A DNA stretch of 64,000 bases from Dryomyza anilis (GCA_951804985.1 OX638133.1:67553867-67617866), one strand, 5' to 3'; shown: positions 33,600-44,679, counted from the stretch's first letter. Notes: a model not told the origin generated them from the sequence alone. Made by a program: numbers and translations.

Positions 33600-34426
33600 T
33601 GTTTGCGGTTTTTAGTTTGTGCACTGCATAGAAAAGATACATTTTTTTTAATATGTTTAGGTTCACGAGCAGCCAAAAATTTTCATTCCGCGTTCGGCGC
33701 GTTCCACACAAAGACTAATCGGCTGGGCCGATGTCGGAACTGCGCCGCAGACAGTACAGAGTGCGGCTGCTGGAGCAACGTATCGGCAAAATACAAGATA
33801 CATTTAACAGTCTCGTAATAGTCCTCATTGTATGTGTGTGAGAGAAAACGACGAGCCGAGAAAGCAGCCGAAAGTTTCAAAATCTGAAATTGAAACTGAA
33901 ATCACACACACAAAAATACTTTGCCGCGTATCCTGTCGTAGCTGTTGCTGCAGTTGTGAGCTTTTTCCAAGGAATCCATAGGATATATGGTATCTGTGTG
34001 ATTTTGTGTGTTTGTATGTGCGAGTGGCATAGGTCGTTGGTCCAACTACGCCGAGAATATCTCACGTTCCGCAGCACACTCGTCTCTGCGACAGTTCTCA
34101 GGGAAATTGAAACATATCGCTGGCATTTCAATGTGACTGAAACCTATCCAACATCTAGCCATCCAGCCGTACAGCATAGCCTGCGGCAGACGCAGAAGGC
34201 GACAGGATATATAGGTCTCTTTTCACACAGCATCCTGTTGAAGGTGTCCGTCTGCGAATTGTCAGTAATGCAATTGCGGAAAGGAAGCGAGTACGAGTGC
34301 TGTGTGGCGCTTCGTGCAGTTGACTGTTGCGCCATCGCTAATTGTTTGGCATCACTTAACTGGCAGCACTGGGTGTTCGCTGGATGCTCTCGTTGGTGAC
34401 AGTCATTGACAGGAAATCGAGTTAAG
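33600..34426. promoter_or_regulatory. GC-rich block, possible leader exon or enhancer
   Basis: About 830 bp with base composition far above its AT-rich flanks, ending at a plus-strand donor-like GTTAAG|GTAACG (exon end 34426). A 169-codon frame (33890-34399) starts at TTG and has no recognisable domain. It could be an alternative first exon of the plus-strand BTB gene or a conserved enhancer between the two divergent genes; direction unresolved. Confidence 0.3.
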
Positions 34427-34590
34427 GTAACGACTTGAGTAGTTTAATGGCTATGAAAATATATGTGTTGAAGTAAAATTCCCCACTGTACGGAGGAAAG
34501 GTATTCTCAGAGTCATGAGGAATCATAGCCATAGCCATGAACATATTTTCTGCGACTCAAGAAGTATATTTGCGATTACTATTTTAAGTA

Positions 34591-34964
34591 CACTAAAAAA
34601 AAAGTGACGTAATTAAATTAAATACAATTCATTTTAATTTGATTTAAATACTTTTATAATAAAAACGGATTACTCCTTACAAAACGTATTACGCGCATAT
34701 TTAATTTCAAAATAAATAAAAAAGTATTTAATTTTATTAAAAAGTTCAAACAAAGAAAAATAAAATTTACATTTTTATGATGTGATATAAAGTATTTACT
34801 TCAATTTTCATTAAGTACGTAATAAATTTCAATAAAAAGTATTTACATCATGTTTAAATAAAAAGTATTTAATTTAAATACAGAAGACTACGGGTGAAAA
34901 ATGTGTCGAAAAGTATTTAAATTTATTAGTTTTTTATTTAATTTTATTACTTTTACTCTCAGTG
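34591..34964. mobile_element. Small TIR element, CACT(A/G)A ends, TA duplication
   Basis: 374 bp bounded by TA on both sides; termini CACTAAAAAAAAAGTGA and, inverted, CACTGAGAGTAAAAGTAA. The interior repeats AAAAAGTATTTAATTTAAAT. Non-coding; resembles the CACCGAGAAAAA element at 55122. Confidence 0.6.
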
Positions 34965-35139
34965 TACGAAAACGGAAATTTTCATTTTATTTATTTCATC
35001 TACTGGGACATTTCTCATACAGATTATATTTAATTAAATACAAACAATATATTTAATACAAAAGTCGATCCTGTTCAATCGCGGAATTGCAGGATGTTCG
35101 CACATAAATACATCTCGTAGGCAGTGTCACAGTACAGGA

Positions 35140-35460
35140 CTGCTTGCTACGCTATATCGGTAGCTCAGAGGTTAGTGCGTTGGACTACGTACTGAAAGGT
35201 CCTATATTCAATTTTGTGCTGCGACTAACAACACCTTTTCTTAGAAAACATTTTTCTATACCGCGCTACGCGCTCGTTAGACAATGACAAATCTCCGAAA
35301 GCAAACACTTCCCATGAAAAGCTCTAACACTCGGTATTCGGATTCAGAATTAAATTGTAGGGCCCACCACTTTGATTAAAAATATAACAAGCACAGTTGA
35401 AATGGTATGAGAGCTCGGCCTAAGTTCTTCAGGACTTTAGCGCCAAATTATTAATATTAA
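35140..35460 (+). mobile_element. tRNA-derived SINE, copy 2
   Basis: Box A-like GGTAGCTCAGAGGTTAGTGC (35159-35178) and degenerate box B TATTCAATTTT, then the same body landmarks as copy 1 (ATACCGCGCTACGCGCTCG, GGATTCAGAATTAAATTGTA, TTTAGCGCCAAATTATTA). It differs by many substitutions and a short insertion, so both copies are old. Confidence 0.6.
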
Positions 35461-35904
35461 AACAGTATATTTTACATCTCAGATAGTTTTAGTTTCAGAG
35501 TCCAATTTGAATTTCACTAGGGCCATTTTTGTGGAATTCTACAACATTTTTAATATTGAAAAGTCTTTAAAACAGTTCAATTTAGATCAAAAGATAAACA
35601 AAGAATCAACAATTTTTTTTTATTTTCCCTATTATATTTACAGTTACAGCTCAGAATTGACCGATGATGCCCATTTTCAATACCAAACATCATAGACGTA
35701 TAAGCAAACTAACTTTGTAGTTTGCTTGATCAAGCTCTTCTCGTTTTCCTGTTATCATGATCTCAACAGACAGATAGACGGACAGACAGGCGGACATTGC
35801 TAAATCGACTCAGGAGATCACACTGATTAGGAATATATATATTCTTAATTTCGACCACCCCTTCTTCCGAGTGTTACAAACGGAAGACCAAACTGTATGT
35901 ATAC

Positions 35905-37293
35905 TAGGGGTTCCAATCCCGAAGCATTTTAGAAATCCCGGGACTTTCGGGATTAGTAAAATAATCCCGGGACTTTCGGGATTAGAAAAATAATCCCGGG
36001 ACTTTCGGGATTAGAAAAATAATCCCGGGATCCCGGGATATATCCCGGACTATGTCCCGAATGATTAAAATTTGTATTACAGGTACCAAATTAGTAAATT
36101 TTACACATTAAGTCGGATCGGCATATTTTTCCCATAGTTGTAAAAGATCTTTATTTACATAGTGCTGCTAGAGTTTATCACAAAAAAATTTGAGTCGGTA
36201 AATAATTTCCTGTGCTTGAGTATTGCAGATGAAGTTAAAAACACTTTAAATCAATATTTTATCATCTAAATAAAGCTGTTTTGGATCGGAGTAGGCCTAA
36301 AATTAGTGAGCGCATCGTCTTTGAAGTTTAAATAGAACAAACATTTTACATTTTCTCAAGTTAAACCTGTCACAAATATAATTGTGTTTATACATTCTTT
36401 GTAGTTCTGAATCCAAATATGTTAACGATCAATTTCTGTGACGTATAGTAAAGAAATTCTAAAGTCTGCCAATAATTAAATTTTTACTGATTACATAATA
36501 TTGTTTATGTTTTATTGCCGTTCGGGCATTGCAACTGAAGGTAAAAAATAATTTTACAAAATAATTTTATGTTTAGGGTAATAAAAACGTATTTTGTATC
36601 AGAATAGGTTCCAAAAATTAGAGTTTAAATCTATTAATGTCCTCCTAAAATTTTATAAATTGGGAAGTTTAAAACTCCAAAAAAACGTAATTTTATTTGA
36701 TAAAACCGGAATATTATTCAGTAGGATTAGTATATTCAAACTCTATTTTTTGAGCCTATTCCGATACAAAATAGGCTTAATACTTTTAGTACAAACCTTA
36801 ACAATTTGCTTAATTACAGGAATAATTTCTAAAAGATTTTGATTCTCCTATGTATTATTCCTAATTTTCTTAGGGGGAATATTAGTTTTATTTATTTATG
36901 TTACATCTTAAGCTTCAAACGAAATGTTTTCATTATCTATAGGACATTTTTTTTATCAAATTTTTTGTTGTATTCTCTCACAGAATTATGTAACTTTTAG
37001 GCCGTATTACACTTTCATATTAAAATATAAGTTTGATTTCGATCTGCACTATTTTACATATAGTTTTGTGAAAAATACTAACAGCTGTATCCTTACATGA
37101 AATCAAACATTTGTCATCAAGTCTATTGAAAAAATAATTAAAATATGCTAACGACTGCAAATTTAAAATTTAATAGTTTTAATATTTTCTACACGTTATT
37201 TTGATTGGCAATACCGGGATTTCATTTCGGGATTTTTGGTACAAATATTCTCCGGGATCCCGAAATTTCGGGATCCGGGGATTGGAAGCCCTA
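35905..37293. mobile_element. hAT-like element of the AATCCCG family, with perfect 8-bp TSD
   Basis: 1389 bp, termini TAGGGGTTCCAATCCC and (inverted) TAGGGCTTCCAATCCCC, flanked by ATGTATAC at 35897-35904 and 37294-37301. Next to the left end is a 29-bp direct repeat (starts 35934, 35963, 35992, 36021) built on AATCCCGGGACTTTCGGG. No transposase, so non-autonomous. The interior carries a mitochondrial nad6 fragment. A diverged relative of the interior lies at 39160-39770. Confidence 0.85.
36768..36945 (+). pseudogene. nad6: NUMT: mitochondrial nad6 fragment
   Basis: Read with the insect mitochondrial code (TGA Trp, AGA Ser, ATA Met), this stretch gives a continuous match, by my recollection of fly NADH dehydrogenase subunit 6, from the LVQTLTICLITG helix through KSFWFSYVLFLIFLGG and LVLFIYVTS to ASNEMFSLS. 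One TAA (at 36908-36910) replaces the expected Leu codon. In the nuclear code it is broken by TGA at 36840-36842. About 60 codons remain; flanks do not continue nad6. It is a nuclear copy of mitochondrial DNA and cannot make functional protein. Confidence 0.85.
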
Positions 37294-37399
37294 ATGTATA
37301 CCCTTTCACTTTAGTGTAGAATATAAAAATAAAAGACGAATGCAATGCGAATGCAATGTAGGGTATTTTTGTCCAGCTTATTTTGCATTTTACAAACAC

Positions 37400-38340
37400 T
37401 AGATACTACCTACCGGCAGATACATTTGTGCAGATACGCACATCGGAGATATTCAAATTTTGGCACGAAAACAAACGTCTTCGGCGCGTGCTGCTGACGT
37501 TCTTATGTATTTTGATTTTATTTTAAATTCTTTAAAAATTCTACCGTCACTGAGCATACATGCAAGTGTTATATGCGCACTACACGTAATTGCATCCAAC
37601 GGATGTGCGAATGAAAGTGATTTCTTTTTGAAATTGTAATTGGATTAATTTGCGACTCTCGCGAGTAGCACAGTCAACGTACTGAAGAAATTTACTATGC
37701 AGATTATTGTCAATTTAAGGCAATCTTTGTAATTTGTGATGCAAGAGACATTAGGTTTTTTTGTATTTTATTGCGCGCAGTTACCATGCAAAACAGTACA
37801 GCAATTTGTTTTATGTCGAGAATATTTTTTTTTTGTATTTTACGAATAGACATATATTAAGTAAACGAAACACATACGCACTCCACGAACAAGTATCTCA
37901 AACTAAAATTATTTCAATCCATTCGATTCTATTCTTGCGACATCATTCTTGTGCGCAGATTGCGCATCTTTAAGATAACTCGCTCTCTTGCTCACATCCT
38001 CTCCAACGAGATCACGTTTCTCTTGACTGCAGAGACTGCTACCAGACTGTAGCAGACACAGCCCACGACCAAAATATCAACAAAATAAAACAACAATTTG
38101 TTGTTGTGGCTCCTACAGGAGCAGGCGAAGGTTGACGTCGTTTCGATAGAGTCTGCATGACATTCGATTGATGGGTCGGTCGGTCGGTCGGTCGGTCTGT
38201 GTCTGGGAAGACAAGTGCGTGCTGTGTTGTGTACGAAATAACAGCGGGAGAGCGGAGACGGCGGCAATGGTTGTTGACAGTTGACAACACTGTGGGCAAA
38301 TTTGCAACAGAATCTTAATGATTTTGTTTTTATACTTGCG
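37400..38340. promoter_or_regulatory. GC-rich block with (GGTC)n tract
   Basis: Another composition island in the Alk-BTB interval, with a GGTCGGTC tetranucleotide run (about 38173-38198) and scattered CAACAA text. A minus-strand GTATAAAAAC box lies at about 38326-38335. No protein domain in any frame. Regulatory role is an inference from composition only. Confidence 0.25.
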
Positions 38341-38349
38341 CAGTATATG

Positions 38350-39155
38350 ATGAAAAACATTTTATTCGTTAAATTATAAAATGTTTTTGTATTATTTATT
38401 TTGATTATTATATTTGTATTATTATATTTGAACCTCGTTCATTTTTGAAAATTAGTATCTATAATAAATTTCTACTTTACTAAATATACACGCAAAGAAA
38501 GGGAAAACTCCGTTCCACACAAATGAAAAATTCGACAAAAGAACCTTCTAGTTATGAAATGTTGACATAGATTTAGTAAATGTTAATCGTTGTCACGGAA
38601 AAGGGTTTGAAATAGAATTTGGCTCTAAATAAATCTGTGGTTACAGAAATAGAAAATGTACGATCTCTCACGGTGAAATTGGGAACATCTGTTAAATATA
38701 TGAGGCATTGGGCTGTCCATGCTATGAAATTTTGAGAAAAATACGAAAAACGTGTACTAAAATATAATATTTGTTAAATTAATTATTTTTCAAAGCTGGA
38801 CATAGGCATTTTGAATTCCTAATGCCTCATTTGTATACCGCTATCCTAAGGTGTCACGAAACTTAGTTTAGTCTAGATCGAATCAGTGATTGTAGAGATA
38901 TCAAAATTATAAGTATATTAACGGCCTCTGACAGTGAACATTAGAACTACTTTATAGTTAAAATCAGAGGTTCCAATTTACTTATTATTTGCAAGTTACA
39001 TGCCCCCCTTAAATATGGATATAAAAAATATTTATTTATTGATTCGGGGTAATGCACTGCGACCAGAATAGATCTATTGTGCCCCGCTTGATACCATAAC
39101 TGAAGAGATTGTCAGCTGTGGCATTTCCCTATACTATTTATAGGGGGTTCTGGTT
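38350..39155. other. AT-rich stretch, no gene seen
   Basis: Nothing supported apart from scattered A/T runs. Confidence 0.45.
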
Positions 39156-39159
39156 CTAA

Positions 39160-39775
39160 TGTCCGTCAAGCCTATCTCAGTTAAGAACCTGATTATATGG
39201 TTAGGGTTCATCTTTCTAATATCGCTCGGACTTGAATGTCGATTCCCAAGTATTTGCATTATTGTACGCGTTAGCGCTGGAGATTACGGCGGATCGAAAT
39301 TTTTTCCCAAATTTGTAATAGGGCTTAAAAGTTGCATTGTTCTGCTAGAGTTTACCACAAAAAATTTTAGTCGAAAAAAATAATGTCTATGTTCGCGCAT
39401 TGCAGATAATGTTAAAAAACACTTTAAATACACATTTTTATTTTTTTACATCTATATAAAGTTTTTTTTGGATCGCAAAAGACTCAAAAAATTAGAACTT
39501 GTAAATATCTATTAATGTCCTCCTAAAGTTTCATCAATTCTGAATAAAATCTTAGCTCGCGCATCTTTCTTGAAGTTAAAAAAGAAAAAAAAAATCGGCA
39601 TTTTTTTTTGGTTAAACCGTCCTAAAATCGACTCGGGTGGTTATTTTCATATGTAATTTTTATTATATATATTTTTAGGTGTGCTGAATCCAAATTTGTT
39701 AACAGTCAATTTTTATCGGGTATAGTTTTTGAAAAAAAAAATCCTAAAGTCTGGAGCTTAGCCCATTATCAAATT

Positions 39776-39808
<33 letters not shown>

Positions 39809-40080
39809 GAATATCTACTAAGATCCACAGCACTCAGACAGACTATATCCATTGTACTGTGAAATCTATTCCCTACAATTTTGTGGTTAATATCACCACG
39901 AGCGCCCATGCCCAAGCCGGGATTCGAACCCGAGACCTTCAGAATGCAAGTCCAGCGCGCTACCTCTGGACTGCTGAGGCCGGCATCAAATTGTTTACTA
40001 TTACATCGAATTGTTTTAGATTTGTTTGGCGTTTTTGGGTTTATAAGTATTATAATGGTCCTATAATTTACCACAAATAA
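39160..40080. repeat. Diverged relative of the 35905-37293 interior
   Basis: Shares GCTAGAGTTTACCACAAAAA, GCAGATAATGTTAAAAAACAC, CTATTAATGTCCTCCTAAAG and AATCCTAAAGTCTG with 36160-36470 and 36630-36650. The AATCCCG termini are not seen and the nad6 piece is absent. The SINE 39780-39984 was inserted into it. Confidence 0.5.
39780..39984 (-). mobile_element. tRNA-derived SINE with poly(A) tail and 12-bp target duplication
   Basis: On the minus strand it begins GCCGGCCTCAGCAGTCC, has box A-like AGAGGTAGCGCG and a perfect box B GGTTCGAATCC, a short body, and ends in about 28 A (poly-T at 39780-39807 on the plus strand). ATCAAATTGTTT is repeated at 39768-39779 and 39985-39996. Different family from the other two SINEs. 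Likely fairly young, given the intact tail and duplication. Confidence 0.85.
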
Positions 40081-40223
40081 TTTTTTTTTCGATAACAGTT
40101 GTTTTTGACATTTTTACTACACTAAAATGTTTACTACACTTTTTTTTCAAATTATTTCCTAAATTTCGTAAAAAACTTTTTTAATTAATTTCGAAAAAAA
40201 TATATTAGATCTACAATATTCAT

Positions 40224-40295
40224 CATATAGAATATTATATTCACAAATATTATGAACAAATTCATCAATATAACGATTCAAATTCATTGTATTTT
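40224..40295. repeat. Fragment of the TTCAT-repeat family
   Basis: Contains ATTCATCATATAGAATATTA, CAAATATTATGAACAAATTC and ATCAATATAACGATTCAAAT, the same motif set as 46066-46270. Isolated end, partner not seen. Confidence 0.4.
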
Positions 40296-40299
40296 ACAC

Positions 40300-41130
40300 T
40301 AAGAAAGCAAGATAATGAAAGTCTTGCTCCAATTATCCTGTTAAATTTGCGCCTTGTAGCAAATATTAAAATATCCCATAAGTTTCAATAAAGTTGCAAC
40401 AAAACTATTAAAATTTTTTAAATATGACATATACAGATAGTACCGAGATGTTTGCCACAACAGTAATGAAAATTTAGATATTTTCAGTTGACTGATAGTA
40501 AACATCCGGAGTTCTTGGACATTTGCTACAAAACTGTTGGCTTATTTCGAGATTTGAATACTAGAAAAAGAAAAATGGAGTGTTTTTTTCTACGCTCGAT
40601 TTATCCACAACAATTAAGTAAATCAAATGGTGTAAAAAAGTACCAACTGAAATATTACATTTTAATGGTAATTTAAATTATCAACACGTGATGGAAAATA
40701 TTTCTTTTCAGAGTTTACTTTGATGACAGCATCGCCGCTCGGACTTGGTTCTTCTGCGAAGAAATCTCAAGTCGTTGTACAATTATACCTTCGAAGGATT
40801 TATAAAGACGATGGCGATGTATAACCATGATACTGATTTAGTTCTAGAATAAATAAAAATGCATTTGATGCATTTTCTTTCAATTCAATAAAAATTACAC
40901 TTTGTAACACACACTATGTAAAACTCACTACACCAAACTCACCACACTAAAACTCACCATATCAAAATTCACAAAACCAAATCTAAATTTCAAACCTCTA
41001 CACCATATTCTTTAAAATTCGGAATATATATCGTAGAAACCCAGGAAATGTTAACAAACTCTATCAAATTTTCCAAAATAAATACTAAAAATATTCTTTA
41101 TATTAATTAAATCACTCCATGTCCTTGCAT
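40300..41130. other. AT-rich stretch, no gene seen
   Basis: Contains a short run of AACTCACTACACCA-type repeats (40920-40985). No gene. Confidence 0.45.
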
Positions 41131-41584
41131 TCTCAAAATGTTTGCACGAGTCGTGCACGGGTCCAGCTATTAAGAAGTATTTTCTTTTAATAGTCATTCA
41201 ACCTCATTATGGAATTGTTAACTCTGATACCCACCACTGACGTATTTACAAAGACATTCAAAAACTATTTTATTTTAATACACTTTTTTCGGTACGATTT
41301 TCAGATCGTATATTGTTTTTTTTATTTTACGGCAAAATAGCGATATTTGAAATTTCAGATACAAATCTTTTTATATTGTTTTGACATGATTTTTTGTAGA
41401 ACCTCCCCTGGACATCGCTCATGCCGCCCAGGGAGACATTCTCCACCGGTTCGGAACCATTGATTAAATCAAATGATTTTTAACAAAGAGTAACTGTATT
41501 AAATTTGGTCAACATCGGTTCTGAAATTACACATAGTGCTCCAGAATTCATGTTTAGGCTGCTAAAATTATTTTATTAGATTAT

Positions 41585-43175
41585 AGCTGGACCCGTTCAC
41601 AGCTTCGCCCGTGCTAAGTTTTTGTAATTGTAAAACTATATCGTTCATAAAGTGTGGATACATTTACGCCCCTTTTTAGGGCATGTCTACGTCGCCTTTT
41701 CACTCCCATATTGATCATAGTGTCATGCCTCTATTTCCAATCTCGATCACATTCCACGTGGCTATTAACATTTTTTAAAATGATCCTTTGTTTCGAGTTG
41801 TACAACTCTGCTCTTTGTAAGTCAGGAGTTTTAGCATTTTTAAAATTTTTGTTATATGAGAGGTGTCTCGCCCCATTGTCCAATGCCGTCCAAAAGCTCC
41901 CCACTCCCAAAAAAACAATTTTTTTTTTGGATTTCATCCACTTAAAAATTCCAAGATTTTTGGATTTTTTTTATTTTTGAACATTTTTCGAATTATAACT
42001 AAGGAAATATATTTGTGGTTTTCAGGGTACAATTTATGTTTTGAAAATTTAAGAATTTGTTATAAATCACCAAATCGAAAATAATTATTTGAACCACTGC
42101 TGGATGAAATCTCTGGTGAAGATGCTAATGAAATGATTCATATATTATATTAGCCAACATAGCCAATGTATATATTACCCAATTTAGGCCTTTATGTAGA
42201 TCCAAATAATTTAATGATGTTGTCGCCGAAACCATGGATTTAATTCAAGTCAATTCTATGACAATTTTTGAAGCGGTAGATATTGATTGAATCTAATAGG
42301 ATCTGAAGAAAACGGCTTCCAGATCCAAGACGGTGAATTTTTTCCACAAAGTATCCGGATTTTTTTCCAGCCCTGATTCTATGTGACACTTACACTTAGT
42401 TTAATTGTTTACGATTTTTTAAACTCTGCACTTAGTACGTAAAGAGTAATAGCAAATTTTAAGGTTTTATGGGAGTATGGGAGGTGCCACGACCCATTGT
42501 CCAATCCCGTCCATATTCGGCGTGATGATCGTAGTTTTAAATATGAACATTTGATTTGATTTTTATAACTCTACTTTTAGTATGTCAGGAGTTATAGCAT
42601 TTTTAATGTTTTTGTTATATGAAAGGTGCCACGCCCCTTTATACAATCCCGCCCACATTCTACGTGACGATTTTACTTTTTAATATGAACCTTTGTTTCA
42701 ATTTTCATAACTCTGATCAGGAGTTATAGCATTTTTAAAGTTATGGTTATATGGGAAGTGCCACTCCCCTTTATCAAATTTCGCCCACATTTAGCAAAAA
42801 TATAAACAACAACAAAATACATTACTGAGCCCAATTTCATAACTGTGGCTATCTTATACAGCTATTTTGAAATAAAAGTTTAGTTTTGCCACGCCCATTT
42901 TTGTTCCTTAGGAGCAAATTTCCAAAAATCCCTTCGTAGTGCGATCTCACGTCGGGAAATCAACACCCTGTCCAAATATCAAGTTCCTAGTGTCAAATTT
43001 AGATTTTTTCGATTTTCTGGATTTTCCTTTGGGTTTTTCCGACTTTTCTTTTTTCCTAAACCACTCTTTCATTGACACGAACAAAATACAAAAAGAATCA
43101 GGCAAATCCGTCAGATCGTTCTCCCGTGATGCTCTGGCACACACAGGACATTTCATTTTTATATATATAGATAGA
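41585..43175. mobile_element. Interspersed element with tandem CACGCCC repeats
   Basis: Begins TATAGCTGGACCCGTTCACA and ends in ATATATATAGATAGATGGG. Inside is a roughly 130-150 bp repeat (one unit near 41740-41890, three in tandem at about 42400-42790), each with GTCAGGAGTTATAGC, a GGTGCCACGCCCC core and AATCCCGCCCACATT. An inverted head (GCACGGGTCCAGCTA) lies at 41156-41170. I suspect a non-LTR retrotransposon remnant but see no reverse transcriptase. Confidence 0.45.
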
Positions 43176-43464
43176 TGGGTAGCTGAGTTATAAAATTCTT
43201 TTAGTGCACGCAACGAAAAATAAAACGTTTACAGAATTTCTTCTGCAATGTGCTCCAACTTTGCTCGCAAAAATGTACATGTATACTGTAAAAAATAAAT
43301 TGTTCATTCTACACAAAAGTTCGTTTGCCCTCAACATTTATATTAAAGGTAATATTGTTTTTGTGTGAAAATAAAAAAAAATTAAATTGTGAGTGTGCAA
43401 AATTCTCAAACTGTTACTTCATACTAACATTTAAAACGGTATCACTCAAACAATGCTCGTAATA

Positions 43465-44138
43465 AAGGGACGCTACAAAAGTAGAGCGACAGGGACAGCA
43501 AACGACGCCATATTTCTTGCCGCTCTTTTGACATTTCTCTTCAGTAAGGTTTGCCATTTCATGCCACTGAAGCCGCTTGACCACCAGAAGCGTCGTATGT
43601 TCGTGAATTGTGCTGGGCCGTACTTCTTCCGTGATGATCAAGACCGACACGTTACTGTGTTACCGTTCAATGATAACCAAATGTTTTTGGCCCCATTTGG
43701 ATGATATGAACTTGGAGGACATGTGGTTCCAACAGGACGGCACCACAAGCCACACAGCGAATGCCACAATCAATTTATTGGAAACCAAGTTTGGAGAATG
43801 TGTTATCTCACGAAATGGTCCAGTCGATTGGCCGCCTCGGTCGTGCGATTTAACGCCCTTAAACTATTTCCTGTGGAGCTACGTCAAGTCTATGGTCTAT
43901 GCCAACGATTGATGAACTTCGTACGAATATCGAACGTGAAATTGCACAGTATCGGCCGATTTATGCTTGAAAACCGTCGAAAATTGGACTTCTGCAAGCG
44001 TGCCCGTGATGGCCATGCAAAAGAAATCGAGTTCCATACATAATGGCATCGAACGTATTTTTACAGGAATTTCATTGTTATCCAAAGCAGTTTTTGTTTT
44101 ATTTAAAAAAAACTTTTGTACCGCTACAAAAAACCCTT
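43465..44138 (+). mobile_element. mariner deletion derivative with broken transposase
   Basis: 674 bp flanked by TA, with gapped inverted ends (AAGGG...CTACAAAAGT). It encodes the C-terminal half of a mariner-type transposase across three frames: DHQKRR and FFRDDQDRHVTV, then MWFQQDG with D2 and RSCDLTPLNYFLW with D3 (36 residues between the Asp residues), then a C-terminus ending EIEFHT and TAA at 44041. Frames shift near 43665 and 43960. The N-terminal DNA-binding half is missing, so it is inactive. Confidence 0.85.
43610..43912 (+). pseudogene. mariner transposase fragment (catalytic D2-D3 part)
   Basis: The longest surviving frame of the element: residues around MWFQQDGTTSHTA and DWPPRSCDLTPLNYFLW are standard mariner catalytic motifs. 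The first part of this frame is junk before the shift near 43665. Truncated and frameshifted; not expressed as a working enzyme. Confidence 0.8.
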
Positions 44139-44222
44139 TATAATACTTAGGTTCTTATTAAGATACATTACCAAATAATAAATGATAATAATGTTGGTAG
44201 ATCATGGCAGTTCGTTGAATCG

Positions 44223-44225
<3 letters not shown>

Positions 44226-44293
<68 letters not shown>
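44226..44293. repeat. (AT)n microsatellite
   Basis: About 34 AT units. Frames across it give Ile-Tyr repeats and are spurious. Confidence 0.95.
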
Positions 44294-44299
<6 letters not shown>

Positions 44300-44679
44300 T
44301 TTTAATATTTAACATGAAAACGCAAACGAAAAACTCGTTTGGTACAATGTTAGTTCCTCGCAAAATAAATCCACAAATAAAGTTCTTTTGTTACCTGTGT
44401 ATTTATTTCTTAACTATGCGTTAAAATTAAGAAAATTTTCTTAGACGATAGATAACTAGATAACTGACACAAGTTGATATCAATTCGACGAAGTTAGTAT
44501 AATGTGTTTTATTTATTTTTTATAATCTGTTTAAATTCATTATAAATTGTCCCCAGATTAATCGATTTGGTATATCCTTAAATAAAAAAAATTGTACGAA
44601 GATTTCGGTAACATATTCGATTTTAAAAATTAATTGGATTAGAAACCATTAATTTTGTATCTCTTCTTTCTGTCTCGAT

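Larger units (their letters stand above)
35700..37325. mobile_element. GACA-bearing dispersed element, copy C, split by a hAT insertion
   Basis: The 3' half of the family (GTTTTCCTGTTATCATGATC, GACAGATAGACGGACAGACA, ACATTGCTAAATCGACTCAG) runs to 35904 and resumes at 37302 with CCTTTCACTTTAGTGTAGAA. The gap is exactly the hAT element 35905-37293 plus one target copy. Confidence 0.7.

Noticed and set aside
33890..34399. 169-codon plus-strand frame in a GC-rich block
   Set aside because: Starts at TTG, has no recognisable domain, and Cys/Val/Arg-rich composition is expected from GC-rich sequence; a leader exon or enhancer is likelier than a protein.
35934..36040. Short regularly spaced repeats resembling a CRISPR array
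   Set aside because: The period is 29 bp with no unique spacers, next to a hAT terminus in a eukaryotic genome; they are subterminal tandem repeats.
38039..38360. Overlapping minus-strand frames across the (GGTC)n tract
   Set aside because: Thr-Asp-Arg-Pro repeats come from the microsatellite; three overlapping frames with no domain.
39900..39975. Possible tRNA gene on the minus strand
   Set aside because: A and B boxes are present, but the sequence continues into a body and poly(A) tail with flanking target duplications, so it is a SINE.
44182..44424. Frame with a long Ile-Tyr repeat
   Set aside because: Entirely due to the (AT)n tract.
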